From Streptomyces hokutonensis (GTDB lineage Bacteria > Actinomycetota > Actinomycetes > Streptomycetales > Streptomycetaceae), in the NCBI RefSeq assembly GCF_000376565.1, contig NZ_BARG01000090.1, forward strand, positions 29,927-93,926: 64,000 nt of DNA, written 5' to 3'. The position numbers and the translations under genes were made by a program. Each line of letters opens with the position of its first letter. Position 1 is the stretch's first letter. Below are positions 30,283 to 38,607 of this stretch, in pieces. Below the pieces are notes generated by a model. It had not been told where the DNA came from. It saw only the letters and a list, made by a program, of their open reading frames with translations, and ran no database searches.

Positions 30283-31161
30283 ATGCCCATCAGCCCACCG
30301 TTACCGGAGCGAGCCCAGCAGCTGCTGGCGCAGCTGGAGCGGTACGCATCCCGCGAGAGCGGGCAGATCGCCGTCGGCAGGCGCCTCCTGGAGAACCACC
30401 CCGACCTTCCGCTGGCCGGGTTCGCGATCTCCAGCAGCATCTCCCCCGAGCCCGGCCGCCCCCAGCACAGCCTGATCCTGCGCGTCGATGAACACGACAC
30501 AGCCGCGATCGCGGCATGGGCGCACGCCCTGGGCACCGAGCCGGTCATCGACGGAGCCCGCCACCAGCTCGACACCGCCCTGGACGGCATCGGGATCTGG
30601 GGCACGGCCACGATCCCCGAAGCCGACTACGACATGGACCGGGCGGCTTTCATCCCGTCCGGCGACGACGTCTCCTTCACCCACCGGGGCCTGCTCGTCA
30701 CGGAGATCGGGGAAGACGGCGACCTGCTCTTCAGCGCCCACCCGCCCATGCGGGAGGTCCTGGCCGCCACGAGCGCCTACTACCGCCACACCTGCGGCCA
30801 GCGCCTGCGCCCGTTCGACGGGCACGCCCTCGCCGACAGCATCAAACGCGGCTGGGCACGGTGCGTCGCCTACCCCACCCGCACCGAATGGCAGATCCGC
30901 AGGGCAACCGAGGACACCCCCGGAGCCCTCCCCGTCACCTGGATGTACGCCCAGGACGGCCGCACCCAGGACCTCGGTTCCGTCGAACACTGCCCGGCCT
31001 GCGGGCGCCCCAGCCGCGGACTCGACTACGACCGCGTGAGTGGGCAGCGCGTACACGTCTGCCCCTCACCCGCCTGCCTGCATAAGTGGCCCGTCGACGA
31101 CACCCCGAGCCCCGCAGCTGATGACCACCGCCACGACAGCGAAGCCCTCGCCACCCGCTGA
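30283..31161 (+). CDS. hypothetical protein with C-terminal zinc ribbon
   Basis: 292 aa, AAGGAG 8 nt before ATG 30283. The N-terminal 130 residues include a helix and LILRVDEHDTAAIAAWAHAL as in the 29169 protein. A middle region carries DRAAFIPSGDDVSFTHRGLL, and residues about 235-270 form a zinc ribbon (HCPACGRPSRGLDYDRVSG, HVCPSPACLHKW). Function unknown. It may bind nucleic acid. Confidence 0.65.
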   Translation: MPISPPLPERAQQLLAQLERYASRESGQIAVGRRLLENHPDLPLAGFAISSSISPEPGRPQHSLILRVDEHDTAAIAAWAHALGTEPVIDGARHQLDTALDGIGIWGTATIPEADYDMDRAAFIPSGDDVSFTHRGLLVTEIGEDGDLLFSAHPPMREVLAATSAYYRHTCGQRLRPFDGHALADSIKRGWARCVAYPTRTEWQIRRATEDTPGALPVTWMYAQDGRTQDLGSVEHCPACGRPSRGLDYDRVSGQRVHVCPSPACLHKWPVDDTPSPAADDHRHDSEALATR

Positions 31162-31221
31162 CCCGCCCCCACCCTTCGCGCGGCGGCCCCATACGGCCGG
31201 CCGCACGAGCCTGGAGACTCC

Positions 31222-32007
31222 GTGACCCACCCCGACGTGTTCATCGACTCCTTCGGCGCACGCTGGCAGGACACTCCCCCGCCCCGCTACCGTGCCGCCG
31301 TCCTCGGCATCAACCTGACCAATCAGCTGCTCAACCCGCCGGACGACCCGGCCCTCGCCGACACCGTCGCCCGCCAGACCGGACAGGACCAGGGCGTACG
31401 CGACTACGTCCTGGGCACCCCCGGCGCGGCCCGCATCATCGCCGACGCCGTACACGAACTCACCGCGCTGCGCGCCGCCGCCAACGGCCGACCGGTCCAG
31501 CTCCTGGTCAACTGCTGGTACGGCCGCCACCGGGCACCCGCCATCGCCGACGCGATCGGACGGCGCATGCAGGAGGCCGGCGCCACCGTCACGGTCACCC
31601 ACCACCACATCAACCGGCCACCGGTCCCCCGCAAACACCCGCGCCCCGACTGCCCGTTCTGCCGGATCATCCACGACGGCGCCCCGGCCACGATCGTCCG
31701 GGAATGGGCCGACGCCCTCGCGATCAAGCCCCGCAGCGGCGGCTGCACCGACGGCCACGTCCTGGTCCTGCCGCACGGTCATGTCGCGGACTTCACGACC
31801 GACCCTGTCGTCTCCGCCACCGTCCAACTGCGTGCCGCCGAGCTCGCCCAGGAGCTGGGCGGCCAGTGGAACTACCTCACCTCCTGCGGCCCGGACGCGA
31901 CACAGACCGTGCTCCACCTGCACGGCCACCTTGTTCCCCGCACCGCCGACGACGGCCTCGCCCTCCCCTGGATCAACCCCAACCACGAACAGGAGCCCGC
32001 CCGATGA
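31222..32007 (+). CDS. RapZ-C-like domain fused to a HIT domain
   Basis: 261 aa, GTG start with GGAG upstream. Residues about 5-135 resemble the C-terminal domain of RapZ (QLLVNCWYGRHRAPAIADAI and VTVTHHHINRP; GRHR loop at 101-104), which binds RNA or amino-sugar phosphate. Residues about 142-245 are a HIT domain: CPFCRIIHDG (144-153), GCTDGHVLVLPHGHVADF and the triad LHLHGHLVPR (H232, H234, H236). HIT proteins hydrolyse or transfer nucleotides from dinucleoside polyphosphates or adenylylated substrates. The fusion is unusual and suggests a nucleotide-linked RNA or signalling task; substrate unknown. It overlaps the next gene by ATGA. Confidence 0.78.
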   Translation: MTHPDVFIDSFGARWQDTPPPRYRAAVLGINLTNQLLNPPDDPALADTVARQTGQDQGVRDYVLGTPGAARIIADAVHELTALRAAANGRPVQLLVNCWYGRHRAPAIADAIGRRMQEAGATVTVTHHHINRPPVPRKHPRPDCPFCRIIHDGAPATIVREWADALAIKPRSGGCTDGHVLVLPHGHVADFTTDPVVSATVQLRAAELAQELGGQWNYLTSCGPDATQTVLHLHGHLVPRTADDGLALPWINPNHEQEPAR

Positions 32008-32681
32008 AGCGTCGCTTCAGCCGATGCGGCCACGCACCCGGCGCCCTCAGCCCCGAAGACCAGGCCGCCGTCGACCAGTTCCGCGCGCTGCTCGCCGCAC
32101 TGCGCGACATGGAGACCTGGACGCCCGGCCTCTACCAGGACATCGCCGTGCGCGTCGGACCGTTCATGGAAAGGGCCCACCCCCGCCCGGGCGACGATCA
32201 CGGCCCCGACCTGATCGCCGTCTCTCTGGTCCACCCCGACACCCCGCACGCCGCGGCCTACCTCCACGGCCACCAGCTCGGCTACACCGGCAAGGGCTGG
32301 CTGCGCTGCGAGACGGACAAGATCCTCGGATTGTGGAACCCGGCCCTCACACCACTCACCCACGCCGCGGCGGGCCTGGATCTGCCCGATGACGTCGGCA
32401 TGTCGGCCGCGCACTACGCCGTACACGTCGAAGCCTGCTACCGCGACGGCACCACATACACGCTGCTCCGCCTCGGGCCCTACAACCAGACCGGGCAGGC
32501 CGAACACGACACAGGCCGCCTCACCACCGAACTGGCGGCTCAGATGGCCGCCATCATCCCCGAGTTCACGGTCACCGCGACGCTCGAGCCCTTCGACATC
32601 AGCGCCCGTGCGAAGTACCGCGACCCGTACGACCACGACCCCGTCGTACTCCTGACGGACGCTCTCGCCCAGGTCCAGTAG
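32004..32681 (+). CDS. hypothetical protein coupled to the RapZ-HIT fusion
   Basis: 225 aa, ATGA overlap at 32004. No named domain. It contains RALLAALRDMETWTPGLYQD, GHQLGYTGKGWLRCETDKIL and IIPEFTVTATLEPFDISARA; alpha/beta, soluble. The coupling suggests that it works with the RapZ-HIT protein. Confidence 0.6.
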   Translation: MKRRFSRCGHAPGALSPEDQAAVDQFRALLAALRDMETWTPGLYQDIAVRVGPFMERAHPRPGDDHGPDLIAVSLVHPDTPHAAAYLHGHQLGYTGKGWLRCETDKILGLWNPALTPLTHAAAGLDLPDDVGMSAAHYAVHVEACYRDGTTYTLLRLGPYNQTGQAEHDTGRLTTELAAQMAAIIPEFTVTATLEPFDISARAKYRDPYDHDPVVLLTDALAQVQ

Positions 32682-32690
32682 GAGAGCCGC

Positions 32691-33221
32691 ATGACCACCA
32701 CCCTGTACGAGATCGAAACCAGCGAAGCCGACGACGGCACGACGGTCCCCGCCGAAGGCATTTGGACCCCCAGCAGTGAAGACGCGGTCGACAACGGATT
32801 CATCGCCTACGGCGGGCTGTACGTCGCCGGCGTCGGAGCACCGAACGACGACGCCCTTTACCCGGACAGCTTCGTCGTCCTCGGTCACCACCGGTGGGCA
32901 CGCGCCATCGAGGCCGCAGCCGCGTACATGGACCGAGTCCACGGCTGGCCCAGCCTTCACCTCTACCCCGGTGACGACCCCTCGGTGTCCATCCACCGCA
33001 TCGCGCGCGCGGTCCTCGCGCACGGCGTCTTCTTACGGCACCCGCATCCGGACCACCCGTGCGGCTGCGAGTGGGAAGACACCTGGCGCGTGGTCTGGGC
33101 GCCCGAGACCGAACCCGGGGCCGTCCCGGTCACCGCGATGCGCCATCCGGCCGCGCCGGCAACCGCAGTCGGCCTCCCCAACCCCGACCACGGAGCAGTG
33201 CCAGCAACCTGGGCGCCTTGA
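32691..33221 (+). CDS. hypothetical protein, last gene of the long block
   Basis: 176 aa, GGAGAG before ATG 32691. Contains GFIAYGGLYVAGVGAPNDDA, HHRWARAIEAAAAYMDRVHG and HPCGCEWEDTWRVVWAPET. No family recognised. A strong terminator follows at 33245. Confidence 0.6.
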   Translation: MTTTLYEIETSEADDGTTVPAEGIWTPSSEDAVDNGFIAYGGLYVAGVGAPNDDALYPDSFVVLGHHRWARAIEAAAAYMDRVHGWPSLHLYPGDDPSVSIHRIARAVLAHGVFLRHPHPDHPCGCEWEDTWRVVWAPETEPGAVPVTAMRHPAAPATAVGLPNPDHGAVPATWAP

Positions 33222-33244
33222 TCAGGGTTGCTCGCCACACCAAG

Positions 33245-33286
33245 AAGGCCCGTACCGCTGCGAACTCGCAGGGGTACGGGCCTTTT
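33245..33286 (+). terminator. AAGGCCCGTACC terminator with T-run
   Basis: AAGGCCCGTACC pairs with GGTACGGGCCTT, then TTGTG. It ends the 30-kb rightward block. CCTTTTGTGTTC after it recurs at 33397, 75 nt before the palindrome. Confidence 0.85.
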
Positions 33287-33467
33287 GTGTTCCTGGGCAG
33301 TCAGCTTGACGTGTTCTCCGTGGGGCCCCGGTCGGCTGAACCGCCCTATTTCATACGAGGCCCCAGGCCCGGCGATCAACTCGCCCAGAGGTGGGTCCCT
33401 TTTGTGTTCACGGGACGTGCTGCGACCTTGGTGAGTGCCCTGCGAGCGGGACACCTGCACCCGCCGC

Positions 33468-33531
33468 ACTCACTCCCGACCAAGATCATTCTTCCACAAT
33501 TGTAGAAGAATGATCTTGGTCGGGAGTGAGT
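33468..33531. repeat. 64-bp near-perfect palindrome upstream of parA
   Basis: Positions 33468-33494 are the exact reverse complement of 33505-33531 (27 bp each), around CACAATTGTA with one unpaired position. It begins ACTCACTCCCGACCAAGATC and is AT-richer than its surroundings. It lies 50 nt before the ATG of ParA used here and its right arm holds a GGGAG that could serve an earlier start at 33534. Candidate partition or autoregulatory site. Confidence 0.8.
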
Positions 33532-33584
33532 AAATGCGGGTGTGCTGGGTGGAGAGGGGTGGCGTCCTGGATATCGTCCCTGCC

Positions 33585-34442
33585 ATGACCGAAACCACAC
33601 CGGACTCGCTCGCCGGGACCCGCGGGCTTCCCGCGCCTCGCATCAGTAGGCCCGAGCTGACCCGCATCATCGCCATGTGTAACCAGAAAGGTGGCGTCGG
33701 AAAGACCACCACCACGATCAACCTAGCCGGAGCGCTCGCAGAACACGGACGGCGCGTCCTGCTCTGCGACTGCGACCCCCAGGGCAACGCTACGAGCTCT
33801 TTCAAGGTCCCCATGCTGGACGATGACAAGGGTCCCACGCAGGCCACCGTCGTCATCGACATGTCCGACCCTCACGAGCTGGTCGCCAAGACCCGCGTGG
33901 AGAACATCGACGTCCTGCCTGCCAGCATGGACATGGCCTTCCTGCCCTCCCGGCTTCGGGAGACGGGATCGGCCAACCAGTTCTACGCCCGGATGCTGGG
34001 GCACTTCCAGGGCGAGTACGACGACATCCTGCTCGACATGCGCCCAGCTCTGGACACGGACACCGATTCGCAGACCGCCGCTGCGACGGCCGCAATCATC
34101 ATGGTCGACGTCGACGAGTGGGCGATGAAGGCCGTCAAGATGCAGGTCGCCCAGCACAAGAAGATCATGACCGCCATGGGGCGCCCGGTCGACGACCTGG
34201 ACATCCTCGGCATGGTCATCGGCCGTGTCATGAAGCCCATGGGCGACTTCGACTCCGCCGTCTACAAGCAGCTACGCAACCACCCGCGAATCCCGCTCCT
34301 GGGGGAGATCCCCGTCCGGTCCGCTGATCTCAAGGAATCCCGCAACAAGGGACTGCCTGTCGTGTTCTACCGGCCCAAGACCGACACCGCCGGCTTCTTC
34401 CGTACGATCGCCTCCAACGCCAAGCTGGTGACCGCCGCGTGA
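33585..34442 (+). CDS. parA: ParA-family partition ATPase
   Basis: 285 aa from ATG 33585; an in-frame ATG at 33534 with GGGAG in the palindrome is an alternative. The deviant Walker A NQKGGVGKTTTTINLAG is at about residues 28-44, CDCDPQGN follows, and motif DDILLDMRPALDTDT stands in the Walker B position. The C-terminal half is typical (AQHKKIMTAMGRPVDDLDIL, LLGEIPVRSADLKESRNKG). ParA ATPases pattern the nucleoid and position plasmids for segregation. The gene overlaps the next by GTGA, giving the classic parAB order, and is preceded by a long palindrome that may be the partition site or operator. Confidence 0.92.
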   Translation: MTETTPDSLAGTRGLPAPRISRPELTRIIAMCNQKGGVGKTTTTINLAGALAEHGRRVLLCDCDPQGNATSSFKVPMLDDDKGPTQATVVIDMSDPHELVAKTRVENIDVLPASMDMAFLPSRLRETGSANQFYARMLGHFQGEYDDILLDMRPALDTDTDSQTAAATAAIIMVDVDEWAMKAVKMQVAQHKKIMTAMGRPVDDLDILGMVIGRVMKPMGDFDSAVYKQLRNHPRIPLLGEIPVRSADLKESRNKGLPVVFYRPKTDTAGFFRTIASNAKLVTAA

Positions 34443-35356
34443 GCGACAAGGACTTCGACCTGGACGGCTGGGACGACGACGAGGCGTCCACGGACGCCGC
34501 CACCAGCCTTACCAAGACCGCTGAGCGCGTCGAAGAAGAGCGCCAGGCACTGAGCGAGCAAGCCCTCGCCGAACGAATCACCGCAGCTGTCACCGCCGCC
34601 CGACCCGGCCTCGATAAGATCCCCGACCCCGTCGACCCGGCAGGCGCCGGCGACCTCACCGCAGACGAGCAGGAACGCCTTGCCGCCTGCGTGGCCGGCA
34701 TCGAGCTGCTGTCCACGGCGACGTGGGTCGCGGGCAAGTCCCTTGACACGGTCGCCACCGGTCGCCTGTTCCGTGTGATCCCACACAAGCTGGAGCCGGA
34801 GCGCTGCTACAAGACCATCGAAGAGTGGTCGGAGACCGAGTACGGGATCAGCCGCTCCCGGTGCAGTCAGCTTCGGGACGGCTGGGAACTCGGTGAAGTG
34901 CTCACCGTCCGCGGCCACAAGGCTCCCGAGGGGCAAGTACGCGAGCTCGTACCGTTCTTCAAACAGCACGGCCTCAAGGCCGCGGTCGGCGTGTACGAGA
35001 TGGTCGTCCAGGCCGCTGGCGCAGACAAGATCACGGCCAAACGGCTACGTGAAACCGTGAAGCTGTTCCCCGGAGACCTCGCACTGAGCGATGAGGACGA
35101 CGTCAACGTCATCGCCCAGTCCCTCGCCGGAGCCATAGAGGGAGCGACGCCACCGGGCCCCAAGCCGTCGACGGGCCTGCCAGCCGAACTCAAGCGGGAC
35201 GTCGACCGGCGCTCCCTGGCGCTCGCAAACAGGCTTGACCGCCCACGCATCCCTCGGAACGAGGTCCTGACCCACCTCCTGGCCGCCTTCGTCGACGACA
35301 AGGACTCACGGGTCTTCGACGCCGTCTGCGAGAGGATGAAGACCAGCAACAGCTGA
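34439..35356 (+). CDS. ParB-position DNA-binding partner of ParA
   Basis: 305 aa from GTG 34439. It lacks the full ParB-Srx signature. An acidic N-terminus (FDLDGWDDDEASTDAATS) and a helix are followed at about 105-180 by ERCYKTIEEWSETEYGISRS then RCSQLRDGWELGEVLTVRG, which look like a helix-turn-helix. The C-terminus has NRLDRPRIPRNEVLTHLLAA. Position, overlap with parA and size suggest the centromere-binding protein of an actinomycete plasmid partition system. DNA target is unknown; the palindromes at 33468 and 36520/43107 are candidates. A terminator follows. Confidence 0.75.
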   Translation: MSDKDFDLDGWDDDEASTDAATSLTKTAERVEEERQALSEQALAERITAAVTAARPGLDKIPDPVDPAGAGDLTADEQERLAACVAGIELLSTATWVAGKSLDTVATGRLFRVIPHKLEPERCYKTIEEWSETEYGISRSRCSQLRDGWELGEVLTVRGHKAPEGQVRELVPFFKQHGLKAAVGVYEMVVQAAGADKITAKRLRETVKLFPGDLALSDEDDVNVIAQSLAGAIEGATPPGPKPSTGLPAELKRDVDRRSLALANRLDRPRIPRNEVLTHLLAAFVDDKDSRVFDAVCERMKTSNS

Positions 35357-35366
35357 AGTCCAAACA

Positions 35367-35409
35367 CGATGAGGCGCGCGGCCAAAAGAGGTGGCCGGGC
35401 GCCCCATCG
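35367..35409 (+). terminator. hairpin terminator after parAB
   Basis: CGATG, GGCGC and CGGCCA pair with TGGCCG, GCGCC and CATCG across AAAGAGG (35367-35409), 11 nt after the stop. Confidence 0.75.
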
Positions 35410-35542
35410 CGTCTACAGGCGCACCCTACTCGCCGACGGGCCACAAGATCTCGCGAGTTGAGGAACGTCGCGCCGGCAGCTGAACCCGGAACTCCGCAGG
35501 ACAAGCGGGGCCTTGAAAAGCCGGGGATCTAGAATTTCGTTT

Positions 35543-36037
35543 GTGACGAAAATGGTGCCACGTGACGGTGAGCAGGACGGCAGCGATCGAGGCGGGGACC
35601 ACGAGTTGGTGGCCTCCAGTGAGCGGCTCCTGGAGCGCACGTGTGAGTGGTGCGGCAAGCCGGTGGCCTACAGCGGCCGGGGCCGGCCGCCTCGCTACTG
35701 CAGCCCGGTGCACCGTCGCCGGGCCTGGGAGCTGCGTACCGCGCAGGACCGGGCGGAGCGCCCCGTCGACGACGGGGGCCAGAGCCGTGAGCCGGTCCGC
35801 GAGATCGTGCAGCACACCGTGGTCCTGCGGGATACGACCCTGATCCCTCCGGCACCCCGCCCCGCGGAGCGGCTGAGCGGACAGCCCTACACCCTTCCCG
35901 AGGACGCCGTCGAATGGATCGAGGCGCTCATCGCCCTGCGGCGGGAGGCGGTGACCAACCCGAAGATCGCCCCCTTCCGGGACCACATCGCCAGGGCGTG
36001 CGACAAGACCGCGCAGGCCCTGCGCGGTGAGGACTGA
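35543..36037 (+). CDS. zinc-finger-like DNA-binding protein
   Basis: 164 aa from GTG 35543; no ribosome site is visible. A TAGAAT -10-like hexamer at 35530 fits a leaderless start, and TTTCGT/ACGAAA forms an inverted repeat over it. Residues about 31-60 (CEWCGKPVAYSGRGRPPRYC, then SPVHRRRAWELR) make a C-x2-C...C-x3-H zinc unit seen in many Streptomyces plasmid and phage proteins. The remainder is helical (TLPEDAVEWIEALIALRRE). Likely a nucleic-acid-binding accessory protein; role unknown. Confidence 0.7.
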   Translation: MTKMVPRDGEQDGSDRGGDHELVASSERLLERTCEWCGKPVAYSGRGRPPRYCSPVHRRRAWELRTAQDRAERPVDDGGQSREPVREIVQHTVVLRDTTLIPPAPRPAERLSGQPYTLPEDAVEWIEALIALRREAVTNPKIAPFRDHIARACDKTAQALRGED

Positions 36038-36169
36038 CGGGCTGGTCAAGGCCGGAAATCCAGCCGGGCAGAAGCGTTTTGCCGCCAACGAGAAGTAATC
36101 GACCCACCGTGTGGAGTGGTTCCGGCTACAGGTGTGCTGGGACGTTCATGCGACGGGGAGGGCTGGTCG

Positions 36170-36385
36170 ATGGTTCTGACGATCAACGTTGCGGTTCTGC
36201 TGGCGGTCATCATCGTCTTGCGGCTGGGGCGGCGTACGCACGCCCGGAGCCGGAACGACGAGAAACTGACCGTCGTCATCGTGCTGGTCTTCGGCGTGCT
36301 GATCGCCCCCACCGCGCTCGGCCAGACCGTCTTCGACGTCGTCGGTCAACTCGCGCAGGGCGTTACCCAGTCGGGCAGCCCCTGA
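36170..36385 (+). CDS. 71-aa two-helix membrane protein
   Basis: ATG 36170, GGGAGG 8 nt upstream. Two hydrophobic helices (MVLTINVAVLLAVIIVLRL and LTVVIVLVFGVLIAPTALG) are joined by a basic loop RRTHARSRNDEK, the usual make-up of a small plasmid spread or immunity protein. A hairpin with GCCCTTCC/GGAAGGGC arms (36393-36454) follows its stop. Confidence 0.65.
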   Translation: MVLTINVAVLLAVIIVLRLGRRTHARSRNDEKLTVVIVLVFGVLIAPTALGQTVFDVVGQLAQGVTQSGSP

Positions 36386-36392
36386 GTTCTGC

Positions 36393-36454
36393 GCCCTTCC
36401 CGACACCGCCGCCCCGAACTGCGGCCGGTGGCCGGACGCAGACGGCGGAAGGGC
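36393..36454 (+). terminator. GCCCTTCC/GGAAGGGC hairpin
   Basis: GCCCTTCC at 36393-36400 pairs with GGAAGGGC at 36447-36454; inner CCGCC/GGCGG pairs extend the stem. The following sequence to 36783 holds the 20-bp palindrome at 36520 and a CCCGCC/GGCGGG inverted repeat near 36718, and no convincing gene. Confidence 0.5.
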
Positions 36455-36519
36455 GGGCCTGATGGGCACGCGCACGGTGACCGGGACGGGATCGCCGAAC
36501 GGCCTGAGAGCTCCGCGCA

Positions 36520-36539
36520 GTCACCCAAATTTGGGTGAC
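36520..36539. repeat. 20-bp perfect palindrome, copy 1
   Basis: GTCACCCAAATTTGGGTGAC is identical to its own reverse complement. It lies 245 nt before the relaxase start. The same 20 bases occur at 43107-43126. Confidence 0.8.
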
Positions 36540-36783
36540 CAACGCCGGCTGGCCACCAGCGGAGTGTGGTGGCGTGCGAGGTGTGGCTGCCTGCCCGCAG
36601 TATTCGCACGACGTCGTCAGGCGTCCCCACATCGCCTCGATCCAGCGACCTGGACCGTCCACGGCTGCCGTGACGGCCCGCCTGACGGGCTCCACGGAAA
36701 TGATCCAGTGATGGCCTCCCGCCCGGCGGGAAGCACCCCAGGTGACGCTTCTATGCAGGTCGCGGGCGGCATTTCATGACCGG

Positions 36784-38607
36784 GTGACAATCAGCGAAGC
36801 GAAGATCGGCCCGGGCGGGTGGCCGTACTACTGCAACGGCGTGATGGTCGGCGACGGCCACCGCCCGGCGCGCAAGCCGCTGCGCGACGCCCAGGACGAA
36901 GCGGGTGTCCCGCCCGGGTTCTGGACGGGCCGGGGCCTGGCCGCACTCGGTCTCGCGGCCGGAGACGTGGTGACCGAACGGCAGGCCGAACTGCTCCTGG
37001 GGGAAGGCCGGCACCCCGACGCCGACCGGATCGAGCGCGAGCTCCTGGACGCCGGCAGAAGCCCCGCGAAGGCGCGGCGGGCGACGGTGCTGGGCAGGCC
37101 CATCGAGCACAACAAGTCGCCCCGGACCGAGAACGCGAAGGAACGGTCGCCCTGGCTGGCCATGGATCTGACGTTCCGGGCGCCGTCGACCGTTCAGATC
37201 GCGTGGGCGCTGCTGGACGACCGGATCCGCCGGGTGCTGGAACTGTGCCAGGACATCGCCCGGGACAAGACGCTGGCGTGGATGGAGGAGTCGGTCGCGG
37301 AGATCCGCTGGGGGAGCGGCGGCAAACACCGCCGCCCGGTGAGGGACGGGCTGATCGTCGCGGTCTTCCGGCACTACGAGTCCAGAGCCGAAAAGCCCCT
37401 GCTTCACGACCATGCGGTGGTCTCCATCCGCGCCCGGCGCCCGGACGGCACAGGGACGTGGGGCAACTGGTCCGCGGACTCGATGCTGACGCACATCGTC
37501 GTGGCCGACACCCTGTTCACCCTCCACTTCATGGAGGAGGTGTCCGCCCGGCTCGGGTGGGCGTGGGAGCCGCGTGAGGTGACGCCCGGCAGGAGGCCGG
37601 TCCTTGAGATCGCGGGGATTGATCAGCGGCTCATCGGCTGGCAGTCGACCCGCCGTCAGCAGATCGCGGACGCGCTGCCCGTCCTCATCGCCGACTACGA
37701 AGAGGCGCACGGGCACCAGCCGGGGGAGCGGGCCGCCAAGGCGCTGGACCGGCAGGCCGCCGACCGGACGCGCCCGCCGAAGCGCAAGGTGCCCCGGTCG
37801 CTTTCGGAACTGCGCGAGGGCTGGCGGCAGTCGGCGATCCGGGCGTTCGGCGCCTGCACCGTGTACCGGATGGCGGAGAAGGCGCGGGCGGCGGCTGTGG
37901 CGGTGTGGGCGCGGGTGCGGCCGGTGGTCGACATCCCGCTCGCGGCCGTCGCCACCGCTGCAGTGGTGTACGTGATGCGCGGCGCGTTCAAACGCCATCA
38001 CCTGCTCGCCGAAGCCCGGCGCCACCTCGCCCACATCCTGCGCGGCCGGCCCCACGAGCCCGGCCTGGACGAACAGATCGTGCAGACGGCCGTCGACGGC
38101 TACACCCGCCCGGCCGGCCGCACGATGATGACCGCCGATCTGCGCGCCCTGTACCCGAACGACCTTGAGGACCAGGCCGTGATCCGCCCGCTGACCCGCG
38201 CCCGGTCGGCGTCCCGCTACGAGAAGGCACGCCTCGCCGCCGGCGCCCTGACCGCCCGCGTGAACGCGGTGCGCCGCTCGCACCGGATCGGCTTCCGCTC
38301 CCTGCCGCACACCGTCGCCGTGCCCGCCGGACCGCCGCCGCGCTCGAGGCGCGACCGGGGCGAGGCCCGTACCGGGGGCGCGATCCGCACAGCCGGCCGG
38401 GACCACCAGGAGCAGACGACCGACATCGCCACGGTGGAGGAGGCCCGACGGGCGATCGAGGCCGCCGCCGCCAAGCTCCGGGACGGCATCCGGGAACGCG
38501 CTGTCGCGCGCGGCCCGCGCCCGCAGCCTGCCCCGGCAGCTTCCACCCAGCAGTCCGCCGTCCAGCCCCGGCCGGGCCCCCACACACCCACTGGAGGAGT
38601 CACGTGA
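36784..38607 (+). CDS. MobF/TrwC-like conjugative relaxase without helicase domain
   Basis: 607 aa from GTG 36784. The relaxase domain (about 1-290) shows WPYY at residues 13-16, FWTGRGLAALGLAAGDVV, the TrwC-type stretch DLTFRAPSTVQIAWALLDD (128-146), and the histidine triad FRHYESRAEKPLLHDHAVV with H197, H208 and H210 in the 11+2 spacing of MobF enzymes. It then diverges: no Walker motifs, a hydrophobic segment near 385-405 (PLAAVATAAVVYVMRGAF) and a long basic tail. MobF relaxases nick oriT and lead single-strand transfer. Finding one together with a TraB-like double-strand pump is notable. The stop overlaps the next gene (GTGA). Confidence 0.82.
   Translation: MTISEAKIGPGGWPYYCNGVMVGDGHRPARKPLRDAQDEAGVPPGFWTGRGLAALGLAAGDVVTERQAELLLGEGRHPDADRIERELLDAGRSPAKARRATVLGRPIEHNKSPRTENAKERSPWLAMDLTFRAPSTVQIAWALLDDRIRRVLELCQDIARDKTLAWMEESVAEIRWGSGGKHRRPVRDGLIVAVFRHYESRAEKPLLHDHAVVSIRARRPDGTGTWGNWSADSMLTHIVVADTLFTLHFMEEVSARLGWAWEPREVTPGRRPVLEIAGIDQRLIGWQSTRRQQIADALPVLIADYEEAHGHQPGERAAKALDRQAADRTRPPKRKVPRSLSELREGWRQSAIRAFGACTVYRMAEKARAAAVAVWARVRPVVDIPLAAVATAAVVYVMRGAFKRHHLLAEARRHLAHILRGRPHEPGLDEQIVQTAVDGYTRPAGRTMMTADLRALYPNDLEDQAVIRPLTRARSASRYEKARLAAGALTARVNAVRRSHRIGFRSLPHTVAVPAGPPPRSRRDRGEARTGGAIRTAGRDHQEQTTDIATVEEARRAIEAAAAKLRDGIRERAVARGPRPQPAPAASTQQSAVQPRPGPHTPTGGVT

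Noticed and set aside
33534..33584. ParA start at ATG 33534
   Set aside because: Its ribosome site lies inside the palindrome and the extra 17 residues do not resemble ParA N-termini; kept as an alternative only.
36462..36779. A 105-codon frame before the relaxase
   Set aside because: It reads through the 20-bp palindrome, has unlike composition and no recognisable sequence; treated as non-coding.
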